Made by a program: the position numbers and the translations under genes. This document shows, piece by piece, positions 12,877-24,324 of a stretch of 64,000 bases of DNA; within the stretch, counting starts at the first letter, position 1, and each line of letters opens with the position of its first letter. This DNA comes from Amphirosellinia nigrospora. Lineage: Eukaryota > Ascomycota > Sordariomycetes > Xylariales > Xylariaceae. The notes under the pieces were generated by a model. That model saw nothing but the letters and a program-made list of their open reading frames with translations. It made no database searches and had not been told where the DNA came from. The DNA lies in assembly GCA_004123355.1 (NCBI GenBank), contig SCHM01000003.1:3367058-3431057 (forward strand), read 5' to 3'.

Positions 12877-14788
12877 ATGGCCGAGACAAGCAGCAAGCGT
12901 AGCCACGACGAGTTCGACGAAAACAATGGCGGCGACGGTACGTAAGTCGCTTGTTTATTTCGATCAACAGACCTAACTACGATACAGATGATAGCTCCTC
13001 AGACGATGATATGGGCCCCCAGCTGCCCTCGGCCAGCGCCCCCAAGAAGAAACGACGTGTACTGCCTCACGAGAAGCTCTACGTCGATGCCATACCCAAG
13101 TCTTCGCGATACTCTAAATCTCTTATGCACAAGGAGCAGCTCTCCTTCGTCACAGTGACACGCACTGACTTCCTCGTTACGAGTTCTGTCGACGGTGTCG
13201 TCAAGTTCTGGAAGAAGGTCGCCCAAGGCATTGAGTTTGTCAAGGAGTTCAAAGCGCACCAAGGCGAGATACGCTCTGTGTCTGTGAGCGAGGATGGGAG
13301 AAGTTACGCCACCGCCGGCAGCGATAACACTGTCAAGATCTTTGACGTGATTACCTTCGATCTCCTTGCCATGTTGTCGTTGGACTTTTCGCCGAAATGC
13401 ATATGCTGGGTTCACAGGCGTGGTGCATCTCTACCGCTGCTGGCCATCTCGGACGATTCTAAGCCCCTGATTCATATTTACGACGGCAGGGGGGAAAATC
13501 AAATGCCGCTCCATACCATCAAAGGCCTTCATCGAAGTCCTGTCTCTCTCATGGCATTTAATAATGCCTATGACTGCGTAGTGTCAGCGGACGAAAATGG
13601 GATGCTCGAGTATTGGTCGCCAAGCTCAAACTATGAAAAACCTGATAATGTCTTCCAGTATAAAAGCGCAACCAACCTATTCGATTTCAAAAAGGCCAAG
13701 TCTGTACCGGTATCATTGACTGTCTCGCCGTCGGGCCATCAATTTGTATCATTTTCACTCCCCGACCGCAAAATTCGCATTTTCGAATTTGCTGCAGCCA
13801 AGCTATACCGTACCTATGACGAGTCTCTACAGGCGGTGGAGGAGATGCAACAGGGTGGGACCGCCGCACAGAAGTTAGACGATGTCGACTTTGGCCGAAG
13901 ACTTGCTGCCGAACGAGAGATGGAATCGAGCTCTCTTCGAAATAAAACAAACGTCATCTTCGACGAGTCAGGCCATTTCATATTGTATGGCTCCATCGTT
14001 GGAATTAAAGTATTGAATACCTTCACGAACCAGGTGGTCAAGGTGTACGGCAAGGATGAACACCTTCGGCCCATTAATTTGGCTATGTATCAGGGCCAAC
14101 CCCAGAAGAAAGGCGTGACGACTGTGGCCATGGCGGCCTCGAACAATCCACTTCTGCAGGAGTCCGAAGCAAGGGACCCCATTCTTTTTGCAACATCTGT
14201 GGGCAAGGTTCGGTTCTACATGTTCACAAATGATGAAGAGATTTCTCGCTCGGAAAGAGATGTGCAGAATGAGAAACCAACACTTCTGAACCCTAAGAAG
14301 GCGGCACAAGCGAAAAAAGCAGAGACGGGCACATCAGCCATCATTCACACGAGCTATGGGGACATCCATATTCGGCTCTTCCCAGATGCCGCACCCAAAG
14401 CTGTGGAAAATTTCGTGACACACTCAAAACGTGGGTACTACAACGGCACTATTTTTCACAGGGTAATTCGAAAATTCATGATACAAGGTGGCGATCCTCT
14501 TGGCGATGGAACTGGAGGTGAGAGTATTTGGGGTAGGGAGTTTGAGGACGAGTTTAGCACACTCAACACGACAAGCCATACACGGTCAGCATGGCCAACG
14601 CTGGACCTAATACGAATGGTAGTCAATTTTTCATCACGACAGAGAAGACGCCCTGGCTAGATAATAAGCATACCATCTTCGGTCGGGCTGTCCAGGGGCT
14701 GGATGTCATCCATAAGATCGAGAACGCGCGGACCTACAAGGAAAAGCCGGAAGAGGACATCAAAATGCTCAACATTGATATTTCTTAG
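12877..14788 (+). CDS. WD40-repeat peptidyl-prolyl cis-trans isomerase (PPWD1 / Cyp15 type), one frameshift
   Basis: Nuclear cyclophilin associated with spliceosomes in animals. Exon 1 is 12877-12937, intron 12938-12987 (50 nt), exon 2 12988-14788. The N-terminus is acidic and low complexity, followed by [18 protein letters not shown] and a WD40 propeller (for example [38 protein letters not shown]). The cyclophilin domain starts around 14335 ([16 protein letters not shown]) with [15 protein letters not shown] and, after the shift, [17 protein letters not shown], which carry the catalytic Arg and substrate-groove residues. One break at about 14565 (AACACG, expected AAACACG) separates the last 75 residues. 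Corrected length about 620 aa, as expected for the family. No other intron is needed. Confidence 0.93.
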
Positions 14789-15800
14789 ATAGAGTAGCGC
14801 GGGAATAACGACAACAAGATGGTCGTATATCCACCTAATAGTGACGTTATATGAAAATAACGGTGGCAGTCTAGACGCATCCCCTCGTAATAGTGCGGCG
14901 TTAAGGCGTCCCCTAAAGAGACCCTAGAGATCTGGGAGGCGTCGTAGTGCCATCAAGCTGGTGCATGTTGGCGAATAGACCGCACCCCTTATTTTCTTTT
15001 TAAAGTGGGAATTGGAGGCGACTAGAGCTCATCGCAAATCACGGGCGCCAGCTCCACGTGGGGGCTGCCCAGTTTCTGGGGCTTGGCGCGATTTGATCCG
15101 AATCTTATCTTCGATCCTAACGATCTGCCTCTCAGCCGAAGTACTTGTTCCTTCTACATAAATGTCATGTCATGAATAAAGTACGGGAGGGACAACGACA
15201 TCGTGACATGTATTGTCCTCGGAACCAAGGCCGATTCTATACCTAACCCATCCAGCCATCTTTGCAGAGTTCAGTCGGCCGCCTGTGCGGGCGTTGTAGG
15301 GATTTGTAGACCAGCTCAACCACGACTCCTCATTTCATGCAGCGCATTCGCACCAATCCACGTTGCCCTTCAACACGCCCGCGCCCACGCCCACCTGCCG
15401 GTACCACCCACAGCTTGGTACATGAAACAGAGCCGTTCTTGGTTGTTGAGTCCAGCTCACAGTTGTCGTTCTTATCGCTGCTACTGCCTCTTCTGCCTCC
15501 CTATCTTCCCCTTCACCCGTTCACCTCATCCATGCTCCGGCACCTCGGGCAGTACTTAAACAAGAGTACCCGCCTCGACAGCGTCAAGACCACAAACACA
15601 AAGCCAAGTTCATTGTCTGTGGCAGGCCAGAGCCACCTATATCTAAGCGCATGAGGAACCGAGCTTTCCTTGGCTTGTTGATCATGCTAGACCCTCGACT
15701 ATTTGGGGAGGAATTTTGCGCTCACCAAGCAATATTCTATCCTTAGTTGACTCGTGGCCTTGAGAAAAGACGAAGAACAAGACCTTCAGAGTAGCGTATA
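14789..15800. other. Intergenic, about 1 kb; 5' region of the Zn2Cys6 gene
   Basis: Contains pyrimidine-rich stretches typical of fungal promoters and 5' leaders (15330-15540). Two overlapping open frames at 15203-15559 and 15337-15654 are Pro/Ser/Arg-rich and look like chance frames in that biased sequence. Confidence 0.45.
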
Positions 15801-18516
15801 ATGCCACGGCCAAAAAAACCTGGTGCACCAGAACCCAAACGACGGAGTCGAAATGGATGTTGGTGAGTCAACAGCCTTTGTCGTGGCACACGATCCCCTC
15901 AATGAGTGCTTGAGTAACTGACTCGGAGAAGGCCATGTAAAAACCGCAAAATCAAGTGTGGCGAGGAACACCAGTTTGCCTGAAGTAAATACCCCCACGC
16001 TTCACATGAGCTAGCTCCTCAAGAGGAAGCGCTCCTCACTCCTCACTCCCGATGGGTGCCTAGGAGATGCGGGAATATGTTTGCACTATTCCAGAGCTAA
16101 TTCGTTTCCCGCAGCTGCCAACGAACAGGGGAAAAGTGCGATTACAGCATACGGTTGAACTGGGAGGGACGAAGGGTAAACACACTGATTCCGGTCTTCT
16201 CGGCTCCGGTCACGATGCTCTCTCTCCTTCAATCCCAGCAAAAGGGTTCAAGCTCGTCCACCAATACCCCTCGGCGGAAACGCCGGTGCTCGTAGACTTG
16301 AGCCTCTGGTTGGCGCTTACGACCCACAAAAAATTGACCATCCCCATCCCCGTTCCCGTTCCCAGACCGGTGTCAGCTTCATCGATACTACGCCGTCCTC
16401 TCTACGCGAATTGGAGCATCCGAGTAAGCGGATAAGGCTCAGCGATGCGCAACCGGTTGAGTATTTCGACAGGCGCCCATTTTCTTCTCACAGCTCAACC
16501 CTAGAATCTAACTCGGCGACGCTAAGGTTGTCGGGGAGTTCGGGTGCCTCACCACTGACTCCTGCCACGTCATCAACTTATAGTGACGATGGCCAACCAC
16601 AAGCCAGCCGCGCTGAGCACCAAGAGGTTGCACCAGTTTCTAGAAAACGGCTGTCGGTAAATTCTTTGTTAGCTGGACCTGCTAATCTTCGGGCGCTCTA
16701 CAATGATAGCGCCGGTCACGCCAAAGGCATGCTTCCGCCTCTGGACACACGGCCGACTTCTAATGAGCCTACGTTCTATGGAATTGATCGGGGATATCAA
16801 GATTATGATTTGGGGAAGAACGATGACATGAACGCAATTGGTGGCACTTCGCCCTTACTTCAGAGGGAGTCCCTTGATACTCCCCTCGAAGAACCTGCAG
16901 ACTACTCTTGGACTGAATTTGGATTTGGTTTCGACACTAGCGACGCACAAGAAGCTGACGGCGGGTACTACTCGAAGCCAGTGTCAATCCTCATTCCCCA
17001 GAGCCTGGAGCCTCTTCCTGATAGGCTCTTGGAAAATCCAATGAATCTTCTTGTAGGTAAAATTAACCCTTTAGGCACTCCAATTTGCTAACCTCACCGC
17101 GCAGTACTTTGTGAGCTTAATCAATTGTTTTTGAATGAGCGCAAATTCTAATGTATCTAGCACCACTTCATACACAATACAGCTCGAGGTAATAATGCCC
17201 TAATTTTAGAAGTTTTCGTTTTTGTTTTCGTTGCTGAACATCAATAGCTCTTGTGCCATATGATGACCCTCATGCCAACCCGTTCCGTACAATCTTACCC
17301 CAAATGGCTGTAAAGAATGATAGCCTGCTAGCGTTGTTGCTTGCTTATTCTGGTGAGTTATTGTACGAATTTCTAGGTTTTCTTGTCCTGCTTACAAAGT
17401 ACCGGTAGCTTCCCACCGGGCGCGCTTTTTGAACCACCCTGAACCAACTTTGAGAATTGCATTCTGGGTTGATGACATATTCCCGGCTCTTCGCGAGGCC
17501 CTCGACGACCCGGCACATAATTTCTCAAACGCTAATCTTGCCACGGCTATAATGCTCACATCACTCGAGATCGTCTCCCCCAAGATTTTTGGTTTCGATA
17601 TTCCGTGGCAGAGGCACCTAGGGCTCGCGCGGGAAGTCATCATGGTCCGACCCGGCGGACTTCGCGGGTTCCAAACTAATTTCCGCCAGGATCCGGTAAA
17701 CTCGTTTCTGTTCAGCTGGGCCGCATATCTGGATGTGATTGGGGGTCTCACTGGTGGACCCAAAGACGCCTCATCGTCTTGGATATTTGATTATGAGTTA
17801 GACGACATTGATGACGGATATGACGAGATCGATTGCATCATGGGCTTCACCACACGATGCTGCTACCTGCTTGCTAAGATTGCGGATCTTGCGCGAAAAT
17901 GCGACGCCGAGCGTATCGGTGAGGATTTGAATGTGCGTGAGAACTGGATGCCGAGCCAACAGGTAGCCAAGCGGGGGCTGTACTAAAGAAGGCAGTCGAG
18001 GATAGCATGAAACAAGACCCGGTGCCCTGCAAGCACATTCACACGACAGGCGACGTTGAAAAGTGGGACAAGAAGGAGATGGAGGCTACGAACGCGGCAT
18101 ATCACTGGGCTGCACTGGTCCACCTTTATCGGCGAATTCTGGGGAGACGATCGGAAGACAAAGACATTCAAACGGCCGTGGAAAATATTGTCATGAATCT
18201 CCTTCGTATCCGCCCTGGCGGCACGGCTGAATCCTGCCTGCTCTTCCCATGTTCACGGCTGGCTGCGATACGCAAAGCGAGGGCCACAGGGTGTTGATTT
18301 TGAGTCGTTTGACGTCGGCGGAAAAGCACGGGATGACGCAGGTAAGTCTTCCCCATATAAATTTTATTCACCTGCAAGGGTCGCACTCGTCTCGCATTAC
18401 TTTTCTGGTTTCTAAGGGTAGACTTACAGGTACATAATGCTCGTCGGTTGATGCAGCGGGCCTGGGAAACTAAACGGCCATGGGAAACGCTGGTGAGCAC
18501 GGAGTTTATTGGGTGA
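15801..18516 (+). CDS. Zn(II)2Cys6 transcription factor with fungal-specific regulatory domain, frameshifted, eight exons
   Basis: Nuclear regulator. The zinc cluster is split over three exons: NGCW / PCKNRKIKCGEEHPVCL / NCQRTGEKCDYS, giving CX2CX6C...CX2CX6C once one C is restored at about 15972. Introns: 15863-15931, 15985-16114, 17053-17104, 17111-17160, 17189-17247, 17354-17408, 18342-18429. Between 17104 and 17111 lies a 6-nt microexon (codons Tyr-Phe) that completes the conserved NLLYFHHFIHNTAR string. The middle is a Ser/Pro-rich linker (16430-16900); the C-terminal half is a Fungal_trans_2-type helical domain (FRTILPQMAVKNDSLLALLL, HRARFLNHPEPTLRIAFW, RPGGLRGFQ). Further breaks lie between 16200 and 16410, at about 17972 (G5, expected G6) and 18248 (CCC, expected CCCC). 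Target genes are unknown; the convergent FMN oxidase is a candidate. Confidence 0.85.
17105..17110 (+). other. Six-nucleotide microexon (TACTTT) of the Zn2Cys6 gene
   Basis: CAG precedes and GTGAGC follows. Using this two-codon exon joins CTT at 17052 to CAC at 17161 in frame and gives LLYFHHF, the string conserved in this regulator family. Without it the joined frame lacks Tyr-Phe. Confidence 0.7.
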
Positions 18517-18829
18517 TATGACTATATATAAATGGATCATGAATTCTATGGTATTTGTCTGGCAGCGTGTTGTTGGAAGCATACGTAACCACGAGTCTTT
18601 TAGTTATAAAATTTAGTCCACATCAAGGATATCTCTTAAAACACCTCCTATGTTCCTTGGAAGCTAAAAGCATCCTTTATATATTAGGAATATGGGAACA
18701 ATTGGATTCATTCAGTTAATTTTGGGTACATACACGCGCACCTTGACCGCCCTGATACCTCCATAATGATATACTACAATTATGCATTTAAATGCTTAAT
18801 GTTCTTTGTATAAAACGCAGCATCAGCTA
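18517..18829. other. Convergent 3' flanks, AT-rich
   Basis: 313 bases between the stop codons of the Zn2Cys6 gene and the FMN oxidase. Nothing recognised. Confidence 0.5.
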
Positions 18830-20376
18830 TCAGATGTTCGATTTCAAATCTCCACCATATGACACCCTCCTTAAGGTTGCTTGGCTAAGATCTGTGATGC
18901 TCTTAATCCCAGCCAAGCCCATGGTACCGTCCAAATCAGCGAGTAGCGATGAAATAACGTGTTTCGCGCCCGCCTGCCCAGCAATACCAAGCCCGTACAT
19001 CACCGGCCGGCCAACCAGTACGGCCTTGGCCCCAAGAGCTAGAGCTTTGATTATATCGGCCCCGGTTCGAATGCCGGAATCGAAGAGGACAGTCATCTTG
19101 TCGCCTACCGCTTCGACGATCTCCGGAAGCATATCTAGAGACCCGACGGCACCGTCGACTTGCCTGCCGCCGTGGTTGCTGACGATGATTCCGGAGACGC
19201 CGTGATGTAGGGCTAGAACGGCGTCGTCTGGATGCTGGATCCCTTTAAGCACGATCGGCCCGTCCCAGTGCTTCTTGATCACCTCTAGGTGTTCCCAGGG
19301 GTGGCTGTCGCCGGAGAACGCCTCGCCCAGCCAGTATCCGGCGGCGAGGACGGGGCTGTCTTCGGGCGTGGCGCCGTCGCTTCTCTCATCGAATTTGCGC
19401 CGGAAAACCGGGTCGTTGAAGCCCACGGTATTGCCTTGGCCCATCATGAAGGGTATGTCTGCAACACCCGGAGTTAGTTATCGCAGTTTGGCGCGTGAGG
19501 TAAAGGGGAAAAGAGAGATCTCCCCGCTGTAAAAAGGTCACGAAAATTACTCACATGCAGTATCCAGATCGGCCGGCCTCCAGGACATAGTCGCAGTGTC
19601 TAAAGTCACGACCAAGACCTTGAAGCCATTTGCTTTCGCCGTGCTTAGTATAGAGGCGGTGATCTCGTCGTCCATGGGCCAGTATAGTTGGAACCACCGT
19701 GGATTATCGCCGCTGGCTGCCGCCACTTCCTGTATGGTACTCGAGGCTGCCGTGCTCATGATGAAGGGAACATTGACCTCGGCGCACGCTGCGGCGGTGC
19801 CAACCTCCTTGTCCCTGTGATACACTTCCTGCACTCCTACTGGTGCTATTAACACGGGGGAGTCTGTGTTTGCGTTAGCCCTATTATTATCTATCCTTGG
19901 TTTCCCTCTGTATTCCAGGGTCGATGTCACGTACCGTACACCTCCCCAAATAGGGTGACTTTGAGGTCTCTAGGTGCGCTCGGTCGCATCACTATAACAC
20001 TCGAAATTAGTTATCGTTATTTAGAGTGTGATTTTTGAGAATTTCAGAAGCTTCTGGATGCTATCTAGCCCGAAAAAGGGGATCATATGCTCTAAAATTG
20101 CCAAAAACGAAGAAGGTGGTCCCGAGATTTACGCACTCCGGGTACTATTTTCCACTGCCGGAAAGCGAGGCGGTTGGCGTCCATCGTGGCGCCCTCGCCC
20201 GCACCGCCTGCGATGTAGTTATAGGCATCTTCGCGCATGGCTTCCTTTGCTTGGAGCCTTAGTTTATTAGGGTCTGTAGTAACCGTGGGGCGGATCCCCT
20301 GTAAAACACCTTGTGTGTAGATTTCGGTCTGATAGTTGCCGAAAGGCGGCTTGATATTTTCTCCGTTGTCCCCCAT
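18830..20376 (-). CDS. FMN-dependent alpha-hydroxy-acid dehydrogenase/oxidase (lactate 2-monooxygenase-like)
   Basis: Flavoenzyme oxidising a 2-hydroxy acid, most like lactate 2-monooxygenase-type proteins; the exact substrate is not readable. Exons: 20376-20137, 19991-19935, 19863-19555, 19458-18830; introns 145, 71 and 96 nt, all GT-AG. Motifs: AYNYIAGGAGEG at the N-terminus, DLKVTLFGEVYDSPVLIAPVG, PRWFQLYWP, VLVVTLDTATMSWRP, VLKGIQHPDDA (FMN Lys), the catalytic IIVSNHGGRQVDGA with His and Arg, and VLFDSGIRTGADIIKALALGAKAVLVGRP (phosphate binding). The end of exon 1 (KIVP then RMM) needs one extra C at about 20139 to keep frame across intron 1. Corrected length about 412 aa. Convergent with the Zn2Cys6 regulator. 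Confidence 0.88.
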
Positions 20377-21157
20377 TTTCGCCGAGAGAGAAAAGATGAC
20401 TGTTAATAGCTTGACTTGTATCTTCTATCTGAGCGAGCTGCGGGATGGTCTGCGATTTGAAGATCTGGATTCGGATATGAGATTAAATATACGTATTAAA
20501 AATAATAGATGATCCAGCGGTGTGTAGTCCGTGTCTTCTACACAGCCGCGTCGCTATATATATACTTATATATGAGGACTGGACCGCGGCAAGAGGCTAA
20601 GTCTAGTAGAGTGTCATGTGTGAGCATTAGTGGAGGACCGTGGGGCGAGCTATATACTATAGCCTCGAACGTTTAGTTCACAAAAGATCGCGGTGTACGA
20701 GATGTTTGTAATTCTTCATGGGGGAGATACCCAAGTAAATTAATCATGTAGTAGCAGCAGCAGCAGCAGTAGTAGTCTAGATAATCGTCCGCATTAGTCT
20801 GTGCATATATACTACCTTCGGTCAAGGATGTTAACGTGATATCACCAATGACATGTCTCGAAATAGAAGCGAACCCCGAGACTGTCGGATCGTATCCAGT
20901 ATTTTGGTTGAAAACCAGAATGATCTCCCAGGGCACCCGGACACCAACATGAAGATGCGGAATTTGTGACCAGCACCGGAGATGGAAAGTTCGGTAGACT
21001 ACAGTAATGTCGCCAACTAGGTCAAAAAGTTTAAGTGTTGGTGCTGGACTTATGAGAGCGGCTGAAGCTCCACTGTCGGCCCCTTAACTTACTTGGTAGT
21101 TTTAAAGGGTTGAATGGTCCCCGATGGATGATTACCAAATACGACAAGAGCGCACCA
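20377..21157. other. Intergenic; oxidase promoter and microsatellite
   Basis: Upstream region of the FMN oxidase. Contains a TATA-rich stretch (20555-20575) and the CAG/TAG tract at 20749-20776. No gene recognised. Confidence 0.5.
20749..20776 (+). repeat. Imperfect (TAG/CAG)n trinucleotide microsatellite
   Basis: Nine to ten consecutive TAG, CAG and AGT-phase triplets (five CAG in a row in the centre). Outside coding sequence. Confidence 0.85.
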
Positions 21158-21166
21158 GGTGACAAA

Positions 21167-21217
21167 CAGGTCAGTTATTCGCACATCAACTTTCAGTAAT
21201 CGAACATCAAACTAGCC
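21167..21217 (+). repeat. Left terminal inverted repeat of the MITE
   Basis: 51 bp, starts CAGGTCAGTTATTCG and ends ACTAGCC; exact inverted match to the right end. Confidence 0.95.
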
Positions 21218-21648
21218 GCTTCTAGTCAAACCTCTTGAATGCTCCGCTTTATACCCAATTTGTATAGAAGCCCCAGCAGCCAAGAAGCAGGAATTAAAAA
21301 AACAGTTAATTATATTTCAAGCAGTCATAAAGTGCTTAATCGGCTAATGCTATATATTAGGTCTTTAAACGACGTATTACCGCTAAATTTATTTACAAAA
21401 GCGTCTGGGTTAAAAACTATCAATTTAATTACAGTGCAGGTAGGTAGCAATAGTAGCTAAAGCGCTATAAATGCTATATTTCGATACGTTAAATAGGTAG
21501 GCAGGTAGCAAAGATCTAACACCTCAACCGTGTTTTTAATTATTTCTCTTTTGAAGAGGTAGATTCTACTGGGTTATGCCGAATCACCTATACAAATTGG
21601 GCTAGAAACGGGGCGGTGGAGTATATGGCGAGCCTCTTGACTAGAAAT

Positions 21649-21699
21649 GGCTAGTTTGATGTTCGATTACTGAAAGTTGATGTGCGAATAACTGACCTG
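21649..21699 (-). repeat. Right terminal inverted repeat of the MITE
   Basis: 51 bp, ends AATAACTGACCTG; exact inverted match to the left end, followed directly by the second GGTGACAAA. Confidence 0.95.
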
Positions 21700-21708
21700 G
21701 GTGACAAA

Positions 21709-22036
21709 ATGTGATTATTTCGAGTCAGCACGATGGTTTGATACTATGGACACAATCTTATCCTGGTAAGCAAGTGGCGGAAGTATTCCGTACTGCCAGC
21801 TAATTTCCACACTTGGCATGGCTCGGCAAGATTAACCCAGCTCAATTCGGTGGCGTACCTAGGTACCTAGGAACCGGGTACCTCAGGTAGGTAGCACAAA
21901 GCTGGAACCCCACCACACTGCTACCCCTCTATCGAAGTGGGATATCCAGACCAAGGCGCATTCTCCCAGTACGTACTTCAAACCACGGGCTTTGGGGCAA
22001 AAATAGTTCAGGTCCCAACCTCAATGAAGCTTCGCC
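21709..22036. promoter_or_regulatory. Sld5 upstream region with CCTA/TAGG palindromes
   Basis: 328 bases between the MITE and the Sld5 start. 21855-21893 is an alternating GTACCTAGGTACCTAGG tract followed by CAGGTAGGTAG, able to fold on itself. No other gene signal. Confidence 0.5.
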
Positions 22037-22857
22037 ATGGACATTGACGATATCTTGCGGGAGGTCGATCCCGCCTCGCAATCCATCCCAGAGGAAACGC
22101 GCGATCTCCAGGCCCTGACGCGCGCTTGGGTCGCCGAACGCTCATCCCCCGAGCTACTGAGGTATGTTCGCGTATTCTATGCCTTCCTTCAGAGCCAGCT
22201 TCGCCGAGACGAGACGAGACGAGACTGATGTGGTTGTTTCTCTCCGCTTGTAGCTGGCCCACCGATGGCCTCTTCGAGCGCGTCAACGATCGCATCAAGC
22301 AGCAGATTGAGAGGGTCGAGGAGATGACGGGCGACATGGACCCAAAGACGAATTTCGCCCTCATCGTCATACAGACCGAGCTCGAACGATTCAAATATCT
22401 CGTGCGAAGCTACCTCCGCGCGAGAATCGCCAAGGTATTCGAGATGGTCTACCACCAATCCCCCGCGACCGTCAAATAGCTGACCCTTCCGACGTTAGAT
22501 TGACAAACATACGTTGCATTACTTGTCCAATCCAGATGTGAGAGCGCGACTCTCCGAGACGGAGCAAGCTTACGCCACGCGCCATCAGGCTCTATTGCAC
22601 AACCACTATTTGTCCTCCTTTCTGTCTGCCTTTCCGCCCACGCTACAAAACCTCAATGACACCGCCGGAAACATCAGCATGATCGACACCCCCGACATGG
22701 AGACCGCTGTCTTCATCCGCCTCCTCAAAGACACTCTCGTCGAAGGCCACGGACCGACAGGGACGGTGTCATGAATGGCAAAAATGGCGACATTATTATT
22801 TTGAGGTGGTCCGACGCAAAAGCACTTGTAGATTCTGGTCGTGCTGAAGTCATATGA
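22037..22857 (+). CDS. SLD5: GINS complex subunit Sld5
   Basis: Part of the GINS tetramer of the CMG replicative helicase. Exons: 22037-22161, 22254-22434, 22499-22857; introns 92 and 64 nt, GT-AG. The N-terminus [12 protein letters not shown], the central [25 protein letters not shown] and the C-terminal B-domain ([22 protein letters not shown]) are characteristic of Sld5. One base is missing at about 22752 (GGACC, expected GGGACC); restoring it gives [15 protein letters not shown] and a 221-residue protein, the normal length. Without correction the frame would end at a TGA 90 bases early and lose the strand that contacts its partners. An essential gene, so a genuine frameshift is improbable. 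Confidence 0.94.
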
Positions 22858-24324
22858 ACTCACCTCTCGAGATCATGGTTCAGGTACCCATGTCCATTGG
22901 GTTGCACCCACCTTTACCAGATGCAAATGGTCTCTCACCTGCAGACTATAAGATCGGGTTGCTCTCCTGATTTATTCCACCATGGCACCTCGATACATCT
23001 TAGACATGACGAGCGTTGAGTGTCAACCGGCCTACTTACTGCTACAGTAGATGGCTGCTTTTAATAATATTGATACCGATTCGCTTGCCGAAGGTAGGTT
23101 TTTGCGACTTGGCCTACTTTGGTGCCAAGGCTTTTGAACAAGAAGACTAAAGTCTACTTGCATAGCCTATCTACTCAACTAACAACACCATTAGTAGGAC
23201 CACGTCTCTACTTTCTTAGCGCTTCTCATGCGCACATCCTGCATTACCATCAGTATACCCATTATATTCGGAGACTGTTGTATATGTTGATACCCTGCCC
23301 TTCACAAAGGCTGCACATACTGCAACGTGTGTGAGACGAGTAGCGCGCATCACAGATTGGCTAACAAGACTCTAATCTATCCTGCGGTTTTACCATGTAG
23401 CTCTACTACTTACTACTGTATTATCTGAGCCTTGAGTCTTTGATTGTACGCGAATTGAGGGGATAAAAGCAACTCCCAGGCTACTTTTTAATCTGGAGAA
23501 AAGCCCGTTAAACGCCAGATAAATCTATTTGTAGATACACTTGGAATAGATACAGAAGTGCCTCCTGCCATTCTAATGACAGTAGAATAGTTACGCACCT
23601 ATATAGCTTGTGTGTTGCTCCGCGTCGAAGAATGTGGAGAGTCTAGCATGGTTACATTAGATAAACCTCGCAAGTCATTTGCAATTTGCTGCTATGAATA
23701 GTCAATGACCTCTGATTTGGCGATAATATTGAGCTGCTAGTTGTATTTTCATCATTGCTCCTATTTGCTTCGCTATTGCTCCCAAAAAATACCAACCCAA
23801 AAGTTGCTCTTGGCGGGCGGAAAGCCATCTGATCCTTCCTCAACTTCGAGGGCTTAATGTTTATTTATTCCACACACCTGGCTTTCGCCTCCAGGAATTC
23901 AAGGTTACGCTGGACTTACCCGGAAGTGGTGGTGGTGCGCCAGGGTCCCGGTTGAACATTCCTTATCGGTTTCAGTGATGTCAAAGTCGATAAATAAAGC
24001 CCCACCACAGACGGGACCTCAAACTTGATCATGGTCTGGGGTGCAGCCCAAGATCCCTAGACCTACACTTATCATCCCAACCCGGCAATGAACGATATCT
24101 CCAGTACCACCCAGTTAAATGTACGAGGTGGGTAGTAGGACCGTCTTGCATATGAGAGTTGGCATCCCAACTCACATGTAAGCAGTCAGACCAAGTCATA
24201 TCATTTTCTAGCTAAGGGATGGATAGCAGCTGGAGACGCTACTGTTTGCCTGGACATCACTATAACATATGAGACGTTATACTGTCATGGTAGTGATCAG
24301 GGCTCGTTTGCTCCTCGACTGGTC
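22858..24324. other. Intergenic, about 1.5 kb
   Basis: No recognisable gene on either strand. Contains a small hairpin (AGTTGG CATC CCAACT near 24160-24175) and AT-rich stretches. Short open frames at 23119 and 23652 have no features. Confidence 0.5.

Larger units (their letters stand above)
21158..21708. mobile_element. Non-autonomous Mutator-like MITE with 51-bp terminal inverted repeats and 9-bp target duplication
   Basis: Element 21167-21699 (533 bp). The left terminal repeat 21167-21217 is an exact reverse complement of 21649-21699 (51 of 51). Extending inward to 21229 / 21637 gives 61 of 63. A second inverted pair of 14 bp (CCCAATTTGTATAG) lies at 21254-21267 and 21588-21601. The flanks 21158-21166 and 21700-21708 are the identical 9-mer GGTGACAAA. 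Long terminal repeats plus a 9-bp duplication are the marks of Mutator-like (MULE) elements; hAT elements would have 8 bp and shorter ends. The AT-rich interior has no credible transposase, so it needs one supplied from elsewhere. Near-perfect ends suggest recent insertion. Confidence 0.88.

Noticed and set aside
15203-15654. Two overlapping open frames before the Zn2Cys6 gene
   Set aside because: They lie in a pyrimidine-rich promoter/leader region and have biased composition without motifs.
21158-21708. Classifying the MITE as hAT
   Set aside because: An 8-bp reading of the duplication leaves one unmatched G at the right end; the 9-bp reading gives perfectly matched ends, and 51-bp repeats are too long for typical hAT elements.
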